Shown here piece by piece: positions 62,630 to 64,000 of a DNA stretch of 64,000 nt. This stretch comes from M3 sp045133615 (GTDB taxonomy: Bacteria; Bacteroidota; Bacteroidia; Bacteroidales; Muribaculaceae), in NCBI GenBank assembly GCA_045133615.1, contig JBGUUQ010000021.1:1-64000 (forward strand). The letters are read 5' to 3'. Under the pieces are notes generated by a model. That model saw only the letters and a program-made list of their open reading frames with translations, did no database searches and had not been told where the DNA came from. The position numbers and the translations under genes were made by a program. Numbering within the stretch: the first letter of the stretch is position 1; each line of letters begins with the position of its first letter.

Positions 62630-64000
62630 TTGATAAAACGCTGCTTTCAGCTGTTGCTGGCATGCTTGGTAGTGACCGGATGTATTGAAAATGATATTCC
62701 TTATCCGCGAACTCAGGCCGACTTCCTTACCATTGTGGCGGAAAAGGAGTTGCGGTCGGCATTAATTGATACGAAAAATCGAGTTGTGACTTTATATCTC
62801 GACGAGACTGCCAATATATATAATGTCAATATTACGGAATATACTCTCACCGAAGGTGCGTATATCAATGGTACGACGATTCACAATGGAATCGATTTGT
62901 CGGAACCTATCAGTGTCACTCTTACATTATATCAAGACTATGAGTGGACTATTAAAGCGGTGCAGGATGTGGAACGATATTTCACCATCTCTCCGCAAGT
63001 AGGTTCGGCTGAGATAGATGTGCCGGGACATCGAGTGGTGGCATACATTCCGATGAATTCGTCGCTCGACAATGTGAAAGTGACGTCGATAAAGCTCGGT
63101 ACGGAGGTGTCATCGATGTCGCCTAATCTTGAAGGACAGATTGTCGATTTTACCGAGCCGGTGGAAGTGAAAGTAACGGCATTTGACCGTACGGAGACAT
63201 GGACTATTTATGTCGGTCAGACCGATAGTAATGTCAATACCGAGCGAGTCGATGCATGGACTAATGTCGCATGGGTTTACGGTACGGCGGAAGCGGGAAA
63301 AGACAATGGATTTGAGTATCGCGAAGCATCATCGCTCGAATGGAGCGTAGTGCCGTCGAATTGGATTACGCACGATGGTGGAAGTTTCTATGCCCGACTT
63401 GTGCATTTGAAAGCCAACACGGAATATGTGGCTCGTGCATACTCGGAGGATGAGTATGGCGCGGAGGTGATGTTTACCACAGGAAGCATCGTTCCGCTTA
63501 CCGACGGCTCTTTGGATGATTGGCATCAAGATGGTAAGGTGTGGAATCCGTGGGCCGAGGGTGGTGTGTCATTCTGGGATACCGGCAATAAAGGCGCTAC
63601 AACGCTCGGACAAAGCAATTCGCAGCCTACCGACGATACGTATTCCGGCAAAGGAAAAGCGGCAAAATTGGAAACTAAGTTTGTGGGACTTGGTGGTATC
63701 GGAAAACTTGCTGCCGGTAATCTGTTCAGCGGCAAATATGTCCGTACCGACGGCACAAACGGTATTCTCGATTTTGGTCGTGAATTTACCGCACGACCCA
63801 CCAAACTGCGTGGATATATGAAGTACAATTGTGTGGCGATTACCCATACCAACGATGAAATGTCACATCTCAAAGGCGAACCGGATATAGCGACCATTTA
63901 TATCGCTTTGACGGATTGGACTTCACCGTATGAAATACGTACCAATCCGAGCAATCGCCAACTTTTCGACCCTGATGATGAATCGGTTATAGCCTATGGC
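62630..64000 (+). CDS. PCMD lipoprotein, TTG start, cut by window edge
   Basis: At least 457 codons, open to the right edge. No in-frame ATG exists, so the likely start is TTG (62630), giving the signal MIKRCFQLLLACLVVTGC with a lipobox; GTG at 62609 is the alternative. It opens with Ig-like modules (about 20-200), not DUF4493. An FN3-like module follows (ARAYSEDEYGAEVMFTTGS), then PCMD: SFWDTGNKGATTL, VGLGGIGKLAAGNLF and FTARPTKLRGYMKY, closely matching the 58908 protein. The remaining C-terminus lies outside the window. Confidence 0.78.
   Translation, partial: MIKRCFQLLLACLVVTGCIENDIPYPRTQADFLTIVAEKELRSALIDTKNRVVTLYLDETANIYNVNITEYTLTEGAYINGTTIHNGIDLSEPISVTLTLYQDYEWTIKAVQDVERYFTISPQVGSAEIDVPGHRVVAYIPMNSSLDNVKVTSIKLGTEVSSMSPNLEGQIVDFTEPVEVKVTAFDRTETWTIYVGQTDSNVNTERVDAWTNVAWVYGTAEAGKDNGFEYREASSLEWSVVPSNWITHDGGSFYARLVHLKANTEYVARAYSEDEYGAEVMFTTGSIVPLTDGSLDDWHQDGKVWNPWAEGGVSFWDTGNKGATTLGQSNSQPTDDTYSGKGKAAKLETKFVGLGGIGKLAAGNLFSGKYVRTDGTNGILDFGREFTARPTKLRGYMKYNCVAITHTNDEMSHLKGEPDIATIYIALTDWTSPYEIRTNPSNRQLFDPDDESVIAYG

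Noticed and set aside
1..64000. CRISPR arrays, insertion sequences, prophage genes, tRNA genes
   Set aside because: No spaced direct repeats, transposase or integrase motifs, phage structural proteins or tRNA cloverleaf were seen on either strand.

Overview
The window reads as chromosome of an anaerobic, gut-type Bacteroidales bacterium. Many transcription units are preceded by the Bacteroidota -7 element TAnnTTTG, several with a TTG about 20 bases upstream. Shine-Dalgarno sequences are weak. The protein families are Bacteroidota-typical: GldH, RicT/PSP1, DUF4923, DUF5106, DUF4493 and PCMD lipoproteins, OmpA-type barrels and a GH3-serine hydrolase fusion. The family composition suggests Muribaculaceae, but that is inference. 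No insertion sequence, prophage, CRISPR array or tRNA was seen.

Layout. 1-100 is the 5' end of tmRNA (minus strand). 296-4161 holds an NhaC antiporter, an ECF sigma factor, a small conserved protein, a lipoprotein and a PAP2 phosphatase. 4601-7683 is a system II cytochrome c maturation pair (ResB-like, CcsA) with a tri-haem peroxidase. 7804-8909 is rpsF-rpsR-rplI, followed by cardiolipin synthase. 10624-14696 is a ZapB-like gene, zapA, rny, ricT and gldH, with a possible structured RNA between zapA and rny. 14881-19821 holds a secreted zinc-ribbon protein, an M24 peptidase, a CCA-adding-type enzyme, an endonuclease I family protein and a lipoprotein. 19816-26000 (minus) is lgt, ddh, two surface proteins, a small HTH regulator and ackA/pta. 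26188-34050 holds small membrane proteins, rplS, mntP, a GH3-hydrolase/5'-nucleotidase pair and an OmpA protein. 34252-38279 is a second nhaC, a second PAP2 gene and gdhA. 38578-46186 (minus) is one long likely operon: DUF5106, DoxX, mnmA, bifunctional nuclease, nucleoside transporter, rsmE, kdsA, TPR. 46388-54756 is clpB, a lipoprotein, fabI, a GHL10 glycosidase, a DUF4923 protein and a membrane sugar-nucleotide epimerase/dehydratase.

55068 to the right edge is one co-directional surface locus. It encodes three DUF4493 lipoproteins, two paralogous outer-membrane barrels and a further PCMD protein that runs off the window. No function is established; it is the best candidate here for an undescribed protein system.

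The strongest non-coding signal is a pair of related minus-strand RNAs at 4467-4234 and 23666-23432. Each has a Bacteroidota -7 element, a similar AU-rich 5' segment, a long hairpin with a shared core, and a short hairpin ending in a U-tract. In each, the arm before the U-tract hairpin can also pair with sequence beyond it. Both come out about 220 nt long if terminated. Each lies directly upstream of a gene with no promoter of its own that I can see (PAP2 phosphatase; HTH regulator). They look like paralogous attenuator-type leaders or stand-alone sRNAs.
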